Positions 14,501 to 29,500 of a DNA stretch of 64,000 bases are shown one piece after another. The stretch lies in NCBI GenBank assembly GCA_903813345.2, contig CAIIXF020000001.1, positions 14,219,915-14,283,914 of the forward strand. The letters run 5' to 3'. The stretch comes from Owenia fusiformis. Lineage: Eukaryota > Annelida > Polychaeta > Sabellida > Oweniidae. How positions within the stretch are numbered: the stretch's first letter is position 1; every line of letters starts with the position of its first letter. The notes under the pieces were generated by a model, which made no database searches, was not told the origin of the DNA, and saw only the letters and a list, made by a program, of their open reading frames with translations. The translations under genes and the position numbers were made by a program.

Positions 14501-17500
14501 AGTGAGGAGCTCAATGTCTCTCACACGTGCAACATGTTCTTGCAAATAATCAATTGATTTCTGGAATTAGAGAATATGTCGGGATACATACAGTATACAA
14601 TTATTGACCTCTCCAGAGGTTTACTGTAAACCGAATGGAGAGGTCTATAATTGTTTTGTTAGTCCGAAGAATATCTTAGATTTTTCTGACCCTTGAAGTT
14701 GACTTGAAGTTGGATCCAGAACCTCGAGACGTTCATGTTGTATTTCAGTATATCGGCAGTAAGTTCACTCAATGGAGTCAAATTACTCTCCTGGGCGAAG
14801 TCCACTAAAAGCTTTGTACAAAGTTTTAGATTTTTCTTCGTATTTTGACTGTCTTTACTCTCTAAGAGACTAATAATATCCTCATCTTCAACATTTTTGA
14901 AACGGCTAGTGCTAGCGGCGGCCATTTTATCGTCTGATAATGACGTCATTTTAGTGGAATGCTGGGAATATTATTCACCGGCAATGCATTGCGCGGTGTA
15001 CAGTTAAAATTATTCACCGCTCGTTGACCAATCAAAATCGAGTATTTCAACTGAGGTACTAACAATATACAATTGTTGACCTCTCCAGAGGTCAACCGGC
15101 AAAATTGTATACCGAGACTGTAAACCGAGAAACTACTGTTGACAGAGACCGAAGGTCGAGGTCAACAGTAGTTTCAAGGTTTACAGTCGAGGTATATGGT
15201 TTTGACGGTTGACCGAATGGAGAGGTCTACAATTGTTTTGTTAGTCAGAAGAAACTAATAATACACATATAGACGACAGTCATCAATCATGGCTTCATTT
15301 CACAATCTTTTCTCCGAACCACGCCAACAATAATTTTTTAAGAAAATCTTAAGACAGTGGTAGCTAAACTCTTTGTTTTTGGCACATAACTGCATACTCA
15401 CTTGTAAATTAATGTTAATTTTTCGTTTCTTTTTGTATTTTTGCTATACTTGTCGTCTAGCAAAGTCAAAATATCACTTTCATCAACGTTTACGAAATGT
15501 CCATCTACCATGTTTTTTCTGTAAACATTATGACGTCATATTTCCCATAATTCACAAGTGTAGTACAGTAACATAAGCGGTCAATAATATGATATCCCAT
15601 GATGCACAGGTGAGGTACAGGCAAAAATGTTGACCGCTAATTGACCAATCAGATGCGAGTATTTACACTGAGGTACTAACAATATAAATTATCTCACATA
15701 TTTAAGGCTGAAAATATAACACATCTTACAATGTACATTAAGACTTTTATACAATGGACTTGACAGGTTCTGATGGGGACTGTTTGCTTTAAATGGTGAA
15801 TGATTCTCATACATGTACCTTGTGATTTCACCTGTGCACTGTGACTACTCCCTGTACATTGTGATTATAACATGTACATGGTGAGTTGAACCTGGACATG
15901 GTGACAATTACCTGTACATTGACTTGAAAATGTACATGGTGATTGTTACCTAGACATTATGACTAATTTACCCTGTCTGGTGATGATAAGCTTACATAGT
16001 GACTGATACCTCTACCTGGTGACTATAACCTGTGCATAGTGACTGTGACTAACTTACCATACAGTTCATAACTTTCTGCTTGTGGGGAAGGATAAAAGAC
16101 TGGACATCTAGCTCTCCTGTACATTGCTGAACACTATCCCCAACTCTACAGCGAATCATACTCATATAGAAGTGACTGGGGATGGGTACGCCACTGTCTT
16201 GTACCAATCTAAAATAGTAATATGTCAATGTTTTTCATAAATCAAAATCAAATCTCAACATTGCACTGCACGTACACTCTGTCTATATAGGTAACATCTA
16301 CAGTATAACTTCATTCAATTACAGGTTAGTTAACGTAGTACTTTGGAGTTTTATATCATATAATTTTGTCGAGCTATGAATTCAACCAATTTACTACACA
16401 TAAAATCTGACTTTAGATGCTTGGGGTCCTCTACAAGGATGTGAATTCAGATTGAATCCAGGTGAAATGGTAATATCCTTGCTTGCCTGTAACTCTACAG
16501 TCTTTTTACAGCAAGTCTTTTTGTGTGTTTTATTAACCTACTGAGTTATGTTGTTAATGTCATCTGGCTTGCCATCAGCATCATAGTCCCAGGCTGGACC
16601 AACCATGACGTGTATGTCAGAATAGTGCTCCCTGTACTCTTCCAATACATCGTACAGGAATTTCCAGATACCTATAAGTAAAAACACATGATGGGTTTGC
16701 TATTTCAATGCGATGTAAGTTCAACTATTTTAATCCCATGAATGTTTCAACATTTAATGAGGTAGTGAAGCTGTTGGGGAGTGTGCCATAGAATTAAGTT
16801 AATTACTTATTTAACTATTCAAGAGTGCACTGTAGAGTTCAGTTCCATATGATTTCACATGGGTGAGATATTTTAAATTGGAATTGCATGTTATTTGTTA
16901 ACAACAAGGCACTTATGTGCAAAATATCACAACGTGCCATTTGTTACAGATGCTGACCCCCAAATGCTGAACACCAACCGCCGAACAACACCCACAAGAA
17001 AATAATAGCCAACAATAACGATATGTCACCACTAAATGGTGACATTTAATCAAGTCACTTGTATGATGTATGACTTTATTATTATAAATCTTCAATTAGA
17101 AAACACTGATTCAAAATCATTGATTAATTAAACCTAATGGAAATTACCTGACTGGAATCCATTGTACATTGGAACTAAGTTAGATGTTATAGCAGCATCC
17201 AGTCTTCCATCATCAGTTGCTGACACTCCTATAACATTAAACCAATGCATTATCAGTTATTAAATTTAAGCATTATGAATAATCAAAAGTTACATTCAAG
17301 CATAATGCAGATATGACAATTTACGCATTATGCATAAACTGATATTCTACAAATATTTCATATTATTTTTGAAGAGCCAGGGGAATACACAGGTTTCATC
17401 AAAAACAGTATGAAATATTTGTTTTATTATTCACTGATATATTCACCACTCTCTTGCTGTTGGGAATGTCTTATAAGAACAAGAATGATTAAATTTTTTG

Positions 17501-20500
17501 TATCACTTTCATATGTACACTGGACAAAACGACACACCTGGTGAATTAACGACTGTTGAATACGACTTTTTTCTGATGTCACAGGCATGGCCTTTGAATA
17601 CGTCTTATTATTTCATGTCACGTGTAATGTGTAGACCAATGAGAGAGTGGGGAATATGACAGTGATATAATAATGTGTTTCATTTGGTATTATAAAAAGC
17701 TAATTTCAAGATTTGATGACAAATTCAAAAGTTATTTTGTTGACTAAAATGAGGAAAACAATGAACATCAACAATGTATCAATATTTCACATCTATACAC
17801 AAACCTGGAGGATAGAGGAAAGCATGTGTAATATTCTGCTCTTCAGAAATGAAGTCACTGCAGTTTCTGCCATTTTTAGCCCTCGGGTCTCCACGTACAC
17901 AATCAGAGGGAAAAACACTGGGCTAAAAATCAAAATCAACTATTAGCAAAAAATTATGAAATCTTGGTTTTCAGATGGGGGATGAGGATCTATTTCTAAA
18001 ATGGATATTTAAGAAATACTGTACATCTTTTTAAAAATTTACATGGATATTAACACCTTATAGAATGCACATGTTCAAAATCAAAATATTTTGTTGAAAT
18101 TATATTGAAACGTCACTTTCCCAAATTTTTCAGTTTTTCTGAAAGTCTGAAACTATCTTAAATTTCAAACCAGATGACTTACCATTTTATCATAAATGAA
18201 GGTGGACAGAAGTGGCATTCTGAATTGGGCATTGTATGTATTGACATAGTCCCTCTGTACAAAATAGCAGCTAGAATTGGGGGAGTTAATACCATAGGGA
18301 TGATGTTTGCTCCAGGACTGAGTCACCTCCTCTGCTGTTAGTTTAAGTTGTTCATTAAGCTCACTCTCAGATTTCATTGTTAGATTCTGTAACATACCAA
18401 AATACAATATTGCTATACCAGTAAATTACTTATAAATAAATTATGTAAAATTGAAGGAAAATCGTATATTCTAGTGGCTAAACAACAACCTGAGAATGTC
18501 CCAAAGATTTGCAATTCATAAAAGTCTGACAAAATTATTTTCTGTAAATTTCGGTAATATATTAATAAAATATAATAATTTGAGAGGGATTGATACTGCC
18601 GACTAGATGAACTAGAAAAACAGCAACTCCACGGAGTAGCAAATCCCACCAAACAGCCACCTTGAAAATTTCTTCTCAAGCAGAGCTCCTTTATCTAAAG
18701 GCATCAGTATATAAATTTGAAGTAAATCCGTCCAATGGTATTTGAGTTATCAAAGATTACCTTTTTTATGAAAAATGGCAGCCATTTTGAAATTCAACTG
18801 ACCCCTTTGAAATTTCTTCTGAAGCAGATCTCCTATTTCCCTAAACATCAGGATATAAAATTGGAACCAAATCCATTCACTGGTATTTTAGTTATCAATG
18901 ATTATGTTTTTTTAACGAAAAATGGCGGCCATTTTGAAATTTAGCTGCCATCTTGAAAATCCCTTCTCGAACAGAGCTCCTATGTCCCTAGGCATCAGCA
19001 TGTAAAATTTGAACCAAATCCATTCAACAGTATTTGAGTTATCAAAGATAACATTTTTTACAAAAAAATTGGCCGCCATTTTGAAATATGGTTGCCATCT
19101 TGAAAATGTCTTCTTGAGCAAGGTTCCTTTGTACCCAGGCAACAGCATATAAAATTTGATCCAAATCTATTCAATGGTATTTGAGTTATCAAAGATAACA
19201 TTTTTTTACGAAAAATGGCCGCCATTTTGAAATATGGCGGCCATCTTAAAAATGTCTTCTCGAGCAGAGGTCCTACACTCATAAGGCATAAGCCTATAAA
19301 ATTTGAATGAAATCTGTTAACTGGTATTTGAGTTATTGCCCAGACACACGGACAGACGGATGAACGGACGGACCAACGGACGGACGGCTTTTCTATATCC
19401 CGCTCGAACTTCGTTCGGTGGGATAACAATTTCTTCAAATTCTACTAATAAATCCATGATGAGGTAATTCCCAATTCCATTAATTTTTGTGTATTTTAGG
19501 ATCAGTGTTAGAGGTCGAGCAACTTTAATTACAGTATGTATGGTGAATGTTTTGATATTTATATACATGTAGATGTACATAGTACAAGCAAGTAATTTTT
19601 CAAAGTTCAATATCACATATTATATTTACCCTCAAATTATCACAGCTACAATCTGTTACCACATCACTTTGGAAATCCCCAGAACATGACACATCAGACA
19701 CTTCTCTGATTGGCTGTGGCTTTGGTGATGTCATAATATAGTTGAGAGACCCCTTAGTGCCATTGTTAGAAGCTGGCTCAACATCTAGTAAATCTAAAAG
19801 TAATGAAAAACATTTGCATCACTTACTTAACTGCTTCTTAGGCTTTAAATGTTAATTTGATAATTTACAACATTAATAAAATGTAACCAGTTGTGATTTT
19901 TACATATTGATTATAGAGCTAATCAGTCTATTTTATCAGGTACAAAAAGGACAAAAGGTAAGTATGGGGTAAATGATAATTCAACGCTGATGATAAGTTA
20001 CCTGCCATCATGTTATACAGCTCAATATTTTCCAATGGTTCCATATCAAACTGGGATTTGAATCCAGGACCATGAGCAGTAAACAAAGCCTGAAATACAG
20101 TATATGTACATGTACTGTGCATTCAATGAGTATTTCACGAGAATCATGACAATGATTACCATATAGACTATACAATTACTTAAATAAACATACTGATTGT
20201 CAAGAAGAGCCAGGGGACTGTGACTATTCTCACTTAAAGTTGCTTAACTTCAAAACATTTCTTATCTTAGTCAACCCATATATGGACAGGGCTACAGCTG
20301 TGCCTTCAGATATATTGAAACACTTACATGCATGGCATCAAAATTGTTGTCCCATCCATGTGCCCCTTGATTGTTGCAATTGTATGACCCTTTCCTAGAA
20401 ACAAAATACAACACAATGTATTTATGACTACTAATTGTAAAATCAAACATGATATTTCCAACTAAAAATCTGGCGCTTATAACTGATATGAACCCAGAAT

Positions 20501-23500
20501 TGAAATACATTTATCACTTGCAAAGGTGTACTAGCAATGGAACTCAGGGTAGAACTAAACAAGCCATTAAAATGCAAAATGTCACCATCCGTGTCATTTG
20601 TTACAGACACCAACCACAAAACACCAACTACCAAACATTGTCCATAAAAATGTTGGAAACTATAACAATATGTCACCATTTCTGGATATTATGAGGTTAT
20701 ATAATGGTTGATTCCCTATATCGTGTTTATACTCAAGAGAGTATATGATATATTCACGAGTGACCGAAGGGAACGAGTGAATATATCATATACTCACGAG
20801 AGTATAACGATATACAGAATCAACCATTATATGATCTTATTATCCCACCCTAATCTTTAATCAATAAAATGTTAATCTAAATTCATCAACAGTTGTATAT
20901 CAAGTCGAAGAGTTGTATACGCTGCCCAGGAGTTGTATACGCTATCCAGGAGTTGTATATCGTTCTCAAGAGTTGTATACGATGAGTGTTGGTTTTATAT
21001 TGCAGTTATACAATGCTATTATACAATCATATAAAGCACTTAGGGTGGGATAATATAAAATACAACATACACCAATGCTGTACCTAAAAACAAGCCATTT
21101 GTCTTTGTTCTTTAAGAGTACTTCATCAATTCTTTTGTTATTTGCATGGTGGAGTCTTTTAGGAGCATCTTCTTTCTTATACACCAACAGTCTTTCATCT
21201 TTACACTCTAGGTGAGCAGTAATGTTGTCTGCTGGTTCTAGAAAACATAAAATCTATGAAACAAAAACCGACAAAACGATAATTTCATACATAGAACTGC
21301 ACATACATTCACAGGGCTCTGAATTTGTTTCACCGATGAAAATCATAAAATGTTTATGTTTATAATCTAAAAAATGTGCACATTTTGAAGAAAAATGCCA
21401 ACCTTGTCTCATCAGAAAGATGCTGCAAATCAATGAATCATGCATTTTATTTTCTCTTATTCAAATGAACATATAACACTGACTCAGAATTTTTTCAAGT
21501 TATTTTCATGGAGAGTGATTGGGGTTGAGATTCCAAATAAATTCCCCTTTCATCTTCTTGAAAGTATCAACTACTTCATGAAACAAACAAAGGAATGAAT
21601 GGGCAGACAGATGCACGAGCCAAGTGCCAGTTTTAATAAATATACCTATAACATGTATAACTGTTCTTGGTGATGACAGAAAAATTAAATTCTGATTCTG
21701 AGGAGACATTAAGTTATTCCATTTAAAATGGACACAAACCTGGATTATCGACATGCACATATTCTCTATTCTTGTAGAGATACTTGCTGGTAATCCGACC
21801 TGCCTGGCCCTCAAATATATAGTAGTTGTTCACATCTATCCAACTATCCAGTCTATTTGTCTTAGAGCAACTTGTCTCCTGCATTCCTGTAATAAAAACA
21901 CTCCAAAATACAATGAATAAATGGACATGTACTGCAAATTAGCTGTTTGCCAACAATGGCCAACACAGGCTTATTAAATCCCTTTAAATTTTACATGTAC
22001 GTTATAATCAATTTCTGGATAGGTTAGCAAAATAAATAGCTCAAGGCTATAACAGAACACAAACCTAAATTACCGGGCATAGAACCCCCTCCCCCAAAAA
22101 ATGCTAATAAGTTTAATATCTCTGAACAACATTTTCGTACAAAAACACTACTGTATCAACATTAGGTATCTCCATTAAAAAAATAATTACATTTGTAATA
22201 TTCAACAAACAGTCAACAAACCAAAATTTAGATACAAAAATAGACCACCAAACACCATCCACAAAAAAGTCCACAAAAAAGACTATAACAATATGTCACC
22301 ACTTCTGGTGCTATCATAAATCATTTAAAAAACAGTTAAAAATTTGGAATAAAATAAAATAAAGTCCAAGTACAACGCTATCACAAATCCTTTAAAAATT
22401 AGACTGATCATACATGTATATCTACCAATTAATAATTAACTTGTTGAGTCACAAATCTCAAATTAAGTTCAAATGTACTAGGCCAATTAATTATTAAAAA
22501 CTTAAAAACAGGATATGATGACAGATTTATAATCCTCAAGATAAATTTAACTTCAATTTTAGAGTAGCTCTCCATGGCCACAAGTGTGCATGCTTAAACA
22601 TCAACTATAACAAATTGGGACTTAAAATCGTATGCCACTGTGTATTAAGGAATAAGGATGTAGAAGAGTTAGATTATAGTACAATGGAAACTAGCATAGT
22701 AAAACCTGCAGTTTAATAGAATTGTTTAGAAGTATTATTCATACATTATATCATCATGGCAGCTAGTAGCAGAAATAGACCTAATCATAGTAGTGACTCA
22801 GATTCAGACAATTATGTGAAAACCATTCCTTTAATGAAGAACACTCTCACTGCAAATGAAGAAGAAAATCTCTCTCATCATATAACTGAAATATACAACT
22901 CAGCTAAACTGAAACACAGCCAAGAAGAGCTAGACAGACATGTAGAATACATCAAGGCTCGAGTTATACAACCAATTCTTAATAAATTCAATGAAATGCA
23001 ACCAGCATTAGCAGTGGATGACGTACATGTACTACTGAATGGAAGCATGTCAAATAGAAGTAAAATAGGAACACCATGTGAGTGTGATTTTGTCCTCCCC
23101 ATGGTGCTCTCCAGACATGTACTGATATCTCTTATAGATAGTAAATCACAGGAATACGATTTTCCTGGTCAGTTAGATGTAGAGTTACCTGATGATCCTC
23201 ACACAGATTTACAAAATCTCAATAAGAAACATCCAGGGTTAATAAAACACAATTCACTTGATTCGGAGGAATTAAATAGGCTCATACTTTTAACTGTTTC
23301 AAATTGTTTGTTACAACTATGCACTGAGGGTATACTGGTCTACAAGAGAGAGATATATATAAAGAAGCCTGTATATGTAGAATCATATCAGCTGAAAGAG
23401 AACGAAGTTATCCTGTATAACAACTCACAAAGTCCCTGCATCCAACTAACAGTGTGGGGACCATTGTGTGTAACAGACATAGACCTGGCATTTTGTCTGA

Positions 23501-26500
23501 AAATACTCAAAATACCTCAGCTGCCTTGTAATAAGGACAGTTTCTATATGGCATTGCATGGCAAAAACGGGTGGATGAAATCTTTTTATGAGACACCAAA
23601 CTTGAGAGCATCAAGGATAGATGATCGTCACAGGACTGTACTGATTGCATTAAAATCCATGCTTTCACAGTATCAGAAGGCAACTAGTAATAAAACAAAG
23701 TTACATTCACATGCACTGTTCACCTTAGTAAGACACCACCAAGAGCAATGTAATAGCAGTGCACATGAGCAACCAATTGGAAATTGTTACATTGACATCT
23801 CACACAATCTATGCAAACTGCTGTTAAGATCTGTACAGAATAACACAAACATCGAGATAAGTAATACAAAATGGCTTGACGATCTCTTTGATAAAGACAA
23901 TCCAGATATGTATATTTATAAATCAGGTGATGATACTCACTGGTCTGCAACACAATTGTTCCTACTTGTAGTATACATTCTCACAGAACTACTGAAATCA
24001 ACATGTGTTAGTTCTCATGCATACTACTGTGAATATCTGGAGCTGTTGTCTAAAGAGTGTGTGCTAGAACACATGAAACAAAGTATACTCCAGAATCCAG
24101 ACAATGCTTTTACTTTTAGTGAGAGGGAAGAGATCCTATCTCATGAGGATAAGAGAGAAATGATTATAAAACAATATAACCTTGCAAATAATTATTCAGT
24201 TGTAGTTGACACAGAGAGAATTCTGACAAGATTGAATCTTAAGAACAGCTAGTTGCAATCCAACGTTGATTTTAATAACATGGAGTCAAGAGTTAGGTGA
24301 GGACAATACTGAACTTTACTCATATAATCATGAACTTTTATCTCAGACAATCCCACCAGAATCAAGCAGTTCAACACATTGCATAGAGCCCAGTGTATGT
24401 GAAGACAATACAGAGCTACAAGAACTCATAGTATCAAATGAATCTGAGAATGAAGTTGGACTGAAGAATAGGAAACGTAAATGGAAGTGAGATAATTATA
24501 ATTATTATATCATTGCTAGAAATCATGTGATTTGATTGTCTGATTAAGTACCGTGTGATCAAAAATACCAAAGCATATTTCACAGCTCCCTCAATTTGTG
24601 GATTATTGTCTGGCGTATTGCCCATCTGGGAATTGTGACAACTGCACTGGACAAAAATAAAAGTGTACTATACAATGATACTTGTACGTAATTATGTTAT
24701 CTTATGGGTTTATGATATATCTATTGATTATAATAAATGTTTACAGGTTAAAACAAATATTTCATGTTTCTTTAAAATGCAAAGTGATCGCAGAGAATGT
24801 CTAGCAATGATATAATAAAACAAATATTTCATTCTATGTTTGGACAATACCTAATAAACGAATATGTTGTAAAACCCCAAAAACAAGTGATGGCTGCATT
24901 GATTTCATTCAATGTTCCATGATTTCTCCTCTCCACTGATATGTCACTTAATTATTCATATGTGGTAATGATTGAACTAGAAATTGGTAACTCCACGGAA
25001 TAATATTCATGAATCTGTATATATCAAAATGTATTATTTACCATCATCTACTGTACCCATGATTTGCTGATAATAAAAGACAGATATTGGGGATATATAA
25101 GAATTTCCCCAAATTATTATAAATTAAGCATTTAAGTGACCATTTTGGAGTTTTCACCCTTAACAGTTAGGCTTAAGAGAATTACACCAATGTTAAGGGG
25201 GGATCAAATCTATGATCCTGAAGACGAACAATCATATGAGGGTGGTTTAGGTATCATTGGAAAGGTTATTCAATTCCCAGTATTTTGAACCTACTTATTT
25301 ATGAAGAAATTCATATTCTAAGAACATAGGGGTTTATTGTTTTAAGACAAAACTATTGACAATTTGGGCATATCAGTAACTTTAACCAACTCTAATAATT
25401 TTTTCTCTAAAACATGACTTATTCAATATCAAGGTAAGCCAGAAACAGGTCAAAAGACCAAATAAGAAAAAAGTTATCAAAAAACCCTTAAATCCCCTAA
25501 CTGTTTAAGGGTCAAAGGTTACAAATTAAAAAGGCAATGTAATTCTTGAGATCTAGTGTAGTACAATGTAACCATATTTTGAAGAGATCTCTTAATTATA
25601 GCAAACTCGCGATTTAGGCAGCCACTGTGAATTTTCTATGGCACAAATCAGAAGAGCAATATCTTAATTGTGATCTACTCTAAAGTTCCTTCAATTTGAG
25701 TATAGCATACCATTACTATAGATTATTATGAGGTTTTATAATGCTTGATTCTGTATATCATGTTTAGACTCAAGCGAGTACGAGTATAAGATATATTCAC
25801 AAGTGACTGAAGGGAACGAGTGAATGTATCATTTACTCACAAGAGTATAACGATATACAGAATCAACCATTATATGTTCTTTTTATCCCACCCTAAGTGC
25901 TTTACAAAAAGCTTTATATGACAAAAGAAAAAATCAATAAAAAGTTATCTAAATTGAGCAGTTGTATATCAAGTCAAAGAGTTGTATACGCTGCCCAGGA
26001 GTTGTATACGCTATCCAGGAGTTGTATATCGTTCTCAAGAGTTGTATACGATGAGTGTTTGTGTTATATTGCAGTTATAAAATACTATTATACAATCATA
26101 TAAAGCACTTAGGGTGGGATAAAGAAGAGATACACAACCCCTATTCATATATATACACCTTTTCACCAAATATTTCTTAGACGGACAGACAGAGTGACGG
26201 AGGGACAGATGGGTTTCCATTGTTCGTTGAGATAAGTAAATGATCCAGCATCTCAAAGTGTTCACCAAACCCTCCAAGGCTATTTAACAACTTAGTGGTT
26301 TTAACATTAATATGATACAAATGACTGTACCATGATCTGAGACCAAGACTAGGTTAACACACTGGTCCATCCTTCTAGCCAGCAGACCATCCATCAGTTT
26401 CCCTACAAGTCCATCCATTCTGGCCAATACAGGGGGAAGCTGAAACAGTAAAATTGTCAGTATGATGAAGTGAAACATTGAAGAGTAAGTATGGTCAAAC

Positions 26501-29500
26501 AATTTGCAAATTTAAAAAAAAAATAGCCATCAAATACTCTCCGACATACAAAGGAAATGATTTGTTTAAAATGAATTTATTTCAATTTACAACAGTAATA
26601 AGAAAATAAAAAACATTTAAATGCTTCAATAATTTTGACCACAATATATCTCACCATATAATACATAAAGCTATTTAATTGTCAGCATAACGAACCTCAG
26701 GTCCAAATGGACTTTCTTTATGGCCAGTAGTGTCAGGCTCAAACATATACATAGAGATAAACTCTGGCCTTTCCTCCTTTGGTAGATCCAACCAGCCCAA
26801 CACCATGTCCACTTGGTACTCAAATGATATGGAACTGACAAGAAATATTCATAATATACAGGGTGGGCCAAAAAAAAACGCCACTTTTTTTTCAAGACAC
26901 TACAACTTTTTTATTTTCCAACCTACATACCCCAAATTTTGCAGTTATATAGTGCCAGGGGTTCTTAGCAATAATATAATGTAACAAGTCCTTCAACATG
27001 GATTATATTTGATCTGAAAGAGGAGTTCAATTGGTCCGCCACCCTATTTGATGATCGATTTTAGTTTTAGTCTCTTTGCTGATATACCAGTATCAATGAA
27101 ATGTTAGCTAAGTTTTTTTCAACCTGTCCTAATTGCCAGCTTTAGTTGAGTAATTTTTTAGAATGGGTGCCTTAATACAATCTCCTGGAGACATTCCCAT
27201 ACCCTATACTCACTGGGGTTTGCATCAGGCCCATTAGCTTGGCTGTCATCAGTTCAGGAACATTTTGCAAATTATGCTTATTTCTCATGGCACATCACAT
27301 GTTTAAGTGAGACACTGGTGACATATTTTATTCAAGTAAAAGTATATAATTCATGATCCATGGCTAGACAACAACTTCAAGTTTCATTTGGTATACAAAT
27401 TATGATTTTGTATCAAAAATTAAAAAAGTTATAGCATTTTGAAAAAAAGTGGCGTTGGCCCACCCTGTACATGAACTATCAAAAGTATCGAAAAATAGAA
27501 TTCGAATTTTGTTAAAAGGCTTAGTGTTGTGCATTAGAGAGTTTTGTAACAGTTAAGTTATACAAGATAAGATATTTGATCCAAACATTTATTCTAGTTT
27601 TTTATATTGTTCCTTTACACATTTGTGACAATATGCTTAACTCACCCATTATATGGAACATATATATCTGGATACATGCCTGAAAAATAAAAAACAAAGT
27701 TTCTTTTGTGTATGCTAAATGTATGTACTTTTGTATAATGCTTAAACGTTTATCCAGGGAAAGATAAAGAATATATTCTGAAGGAAGTTATTTTGTATTG
27801 ATGAAAAACCATATTCCAGATTTTTAAAGTAGAATGTGCCTTATAATTCCCAGGCATTCATTAAAAATTTTAAAGTACTTTGAAAAGGAAACACATTTAT
27901 TTTGAGGGAAAAGAGGTATAATTTATCAATTTGTCCAGTCAAATATATACAATTTTTTATCCTCAACAATAAATAATCTCCAGGTGACAAGAAACAACAT
28001 TATTAACAAAGGGAATTAATAACAGTTTTTAAAAACTGTCAAATCTGCATTTTATTGAAAGTACTTTCAGAATAATGCCTATGGGTATTTATTACAAAGG
28101 AAACATAGGCCTTAGTTTAATTAAAATGTACATGCATCCAAAAAGATATATTAAGTGTGTGTATGTGATGTCACCTTGTATCTGAACATCACAGCCTGGC
28201 CACATAAAAGATGCTGATTTCTTGCCCTGTTTCTTCATAGTATTCCATAACTTCAAGAATAAAGCAAAAACACTGAAACAATGCACACAGTCAATAATAT
28301 TGTTCCTAAATGTGATATGTAATCTTTAATTCTTAATAAATAACTAGAAAAACAGCAACTCCACGGAGTAGCAAACCCCACTGAACAAAGCAAATTTTGA
28401 TAATTAGTGGCAATCTTAAAAATTTCTTCTTGAACAGAGCATATCAGCGAATTAAAGGACGATTCTCGGTTTGGAGAACGAAGTTCATCAATCTAAATGA
28501 GCATTATCCCTGCTTCAGACAAATTTGATTTTTTTACATAATATAGATTTAAATGTCTTCTTTTGAATAGTCATAATCTAATTTGGGTAATATTTCTAGA
28601 TTCTTCGCAAAAAAATATTAGCGCAGTACACTGATGAGCTTCTTTCCCCAAATCGAGACTTGTATTCTATTGAATCTGTCTATTTGAGCGTTATCCCTGC
28701 TTCAGACCAATTTGTTATTTTTACATCTTGTAGATTTAAATGTCCTCTTTTGAATATTCATAGTTTAATTTGGGTAATATTTCTATATTTTTCATGAAAA
28801 AAATTATTAGCCCAGGAGACTTTTCTCCAAACCGAGAATCGTCCTTTGAACCAAATCACTCAACTGGTATTTGAGTTATCAAAGACTTATGTTTTTTCCG
28901 AAAATGGTGATCAATTCAGAAATTCAGCCACCATTTAAAAAATCTTCTTGAGCCAAATCCATCAACTGGTATTTGAGTTATCAAAGATTACATTTTAATG
29001 TCAAATGGCAGCCATTTTGATAAATAGCAGCCATCCTATGTTTGGACGGACAGAGGGCTTCACTATATCCCTACTGAACTTCATTCATTGGGATAATTAG
29101 CAAATCAGTCTACATACTGGTTCCCCTTGCCACCATCTTGGGTCAAACTTGCTTGGTCTACTAAGCGAGAATCTATCTCTCAGTTCCATGTCATATATTG
29201 AATTGTCAACTATACCATGTGACTCTCCATATAAGCCCTGAAAACCATATAAATACCATTGATAAATATGTACGTTTTATGAATGATCATATATAGTTTC
29301 AATGTATAATGTCAGAACAAGCTGGGGAAATAAATGCTCGATGCTAGGGGAAATAATATTGTCTCTAGTCAACAAAGTTTCAAATTTTAGACAAACCAGC
29401 CAGGTAGATATTCTTTTTCTTAATTGCTAATAAAAGACATTTTACCTTTTTACCATTTCTAAAAATAATTATTTATGATCCCATTTTCTTTAAATATTTG

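Noticed and set aside
15785-16057. Repeat array considered as CRISPR
   Set aside because: Units drift and abut without unique spacers; animal intron context.
19058-19616. Overlapping minus-strand frames of ~100-126 codons
   Set aside because: They translate the ~120-bp composite repeat and its GGAC-rich end, which recurs at three other places.
22878-23953. Minus-strand frames within the cGLR gene
   Set aside because: Antisense shadows of a clearly conserved plus-strand frame.
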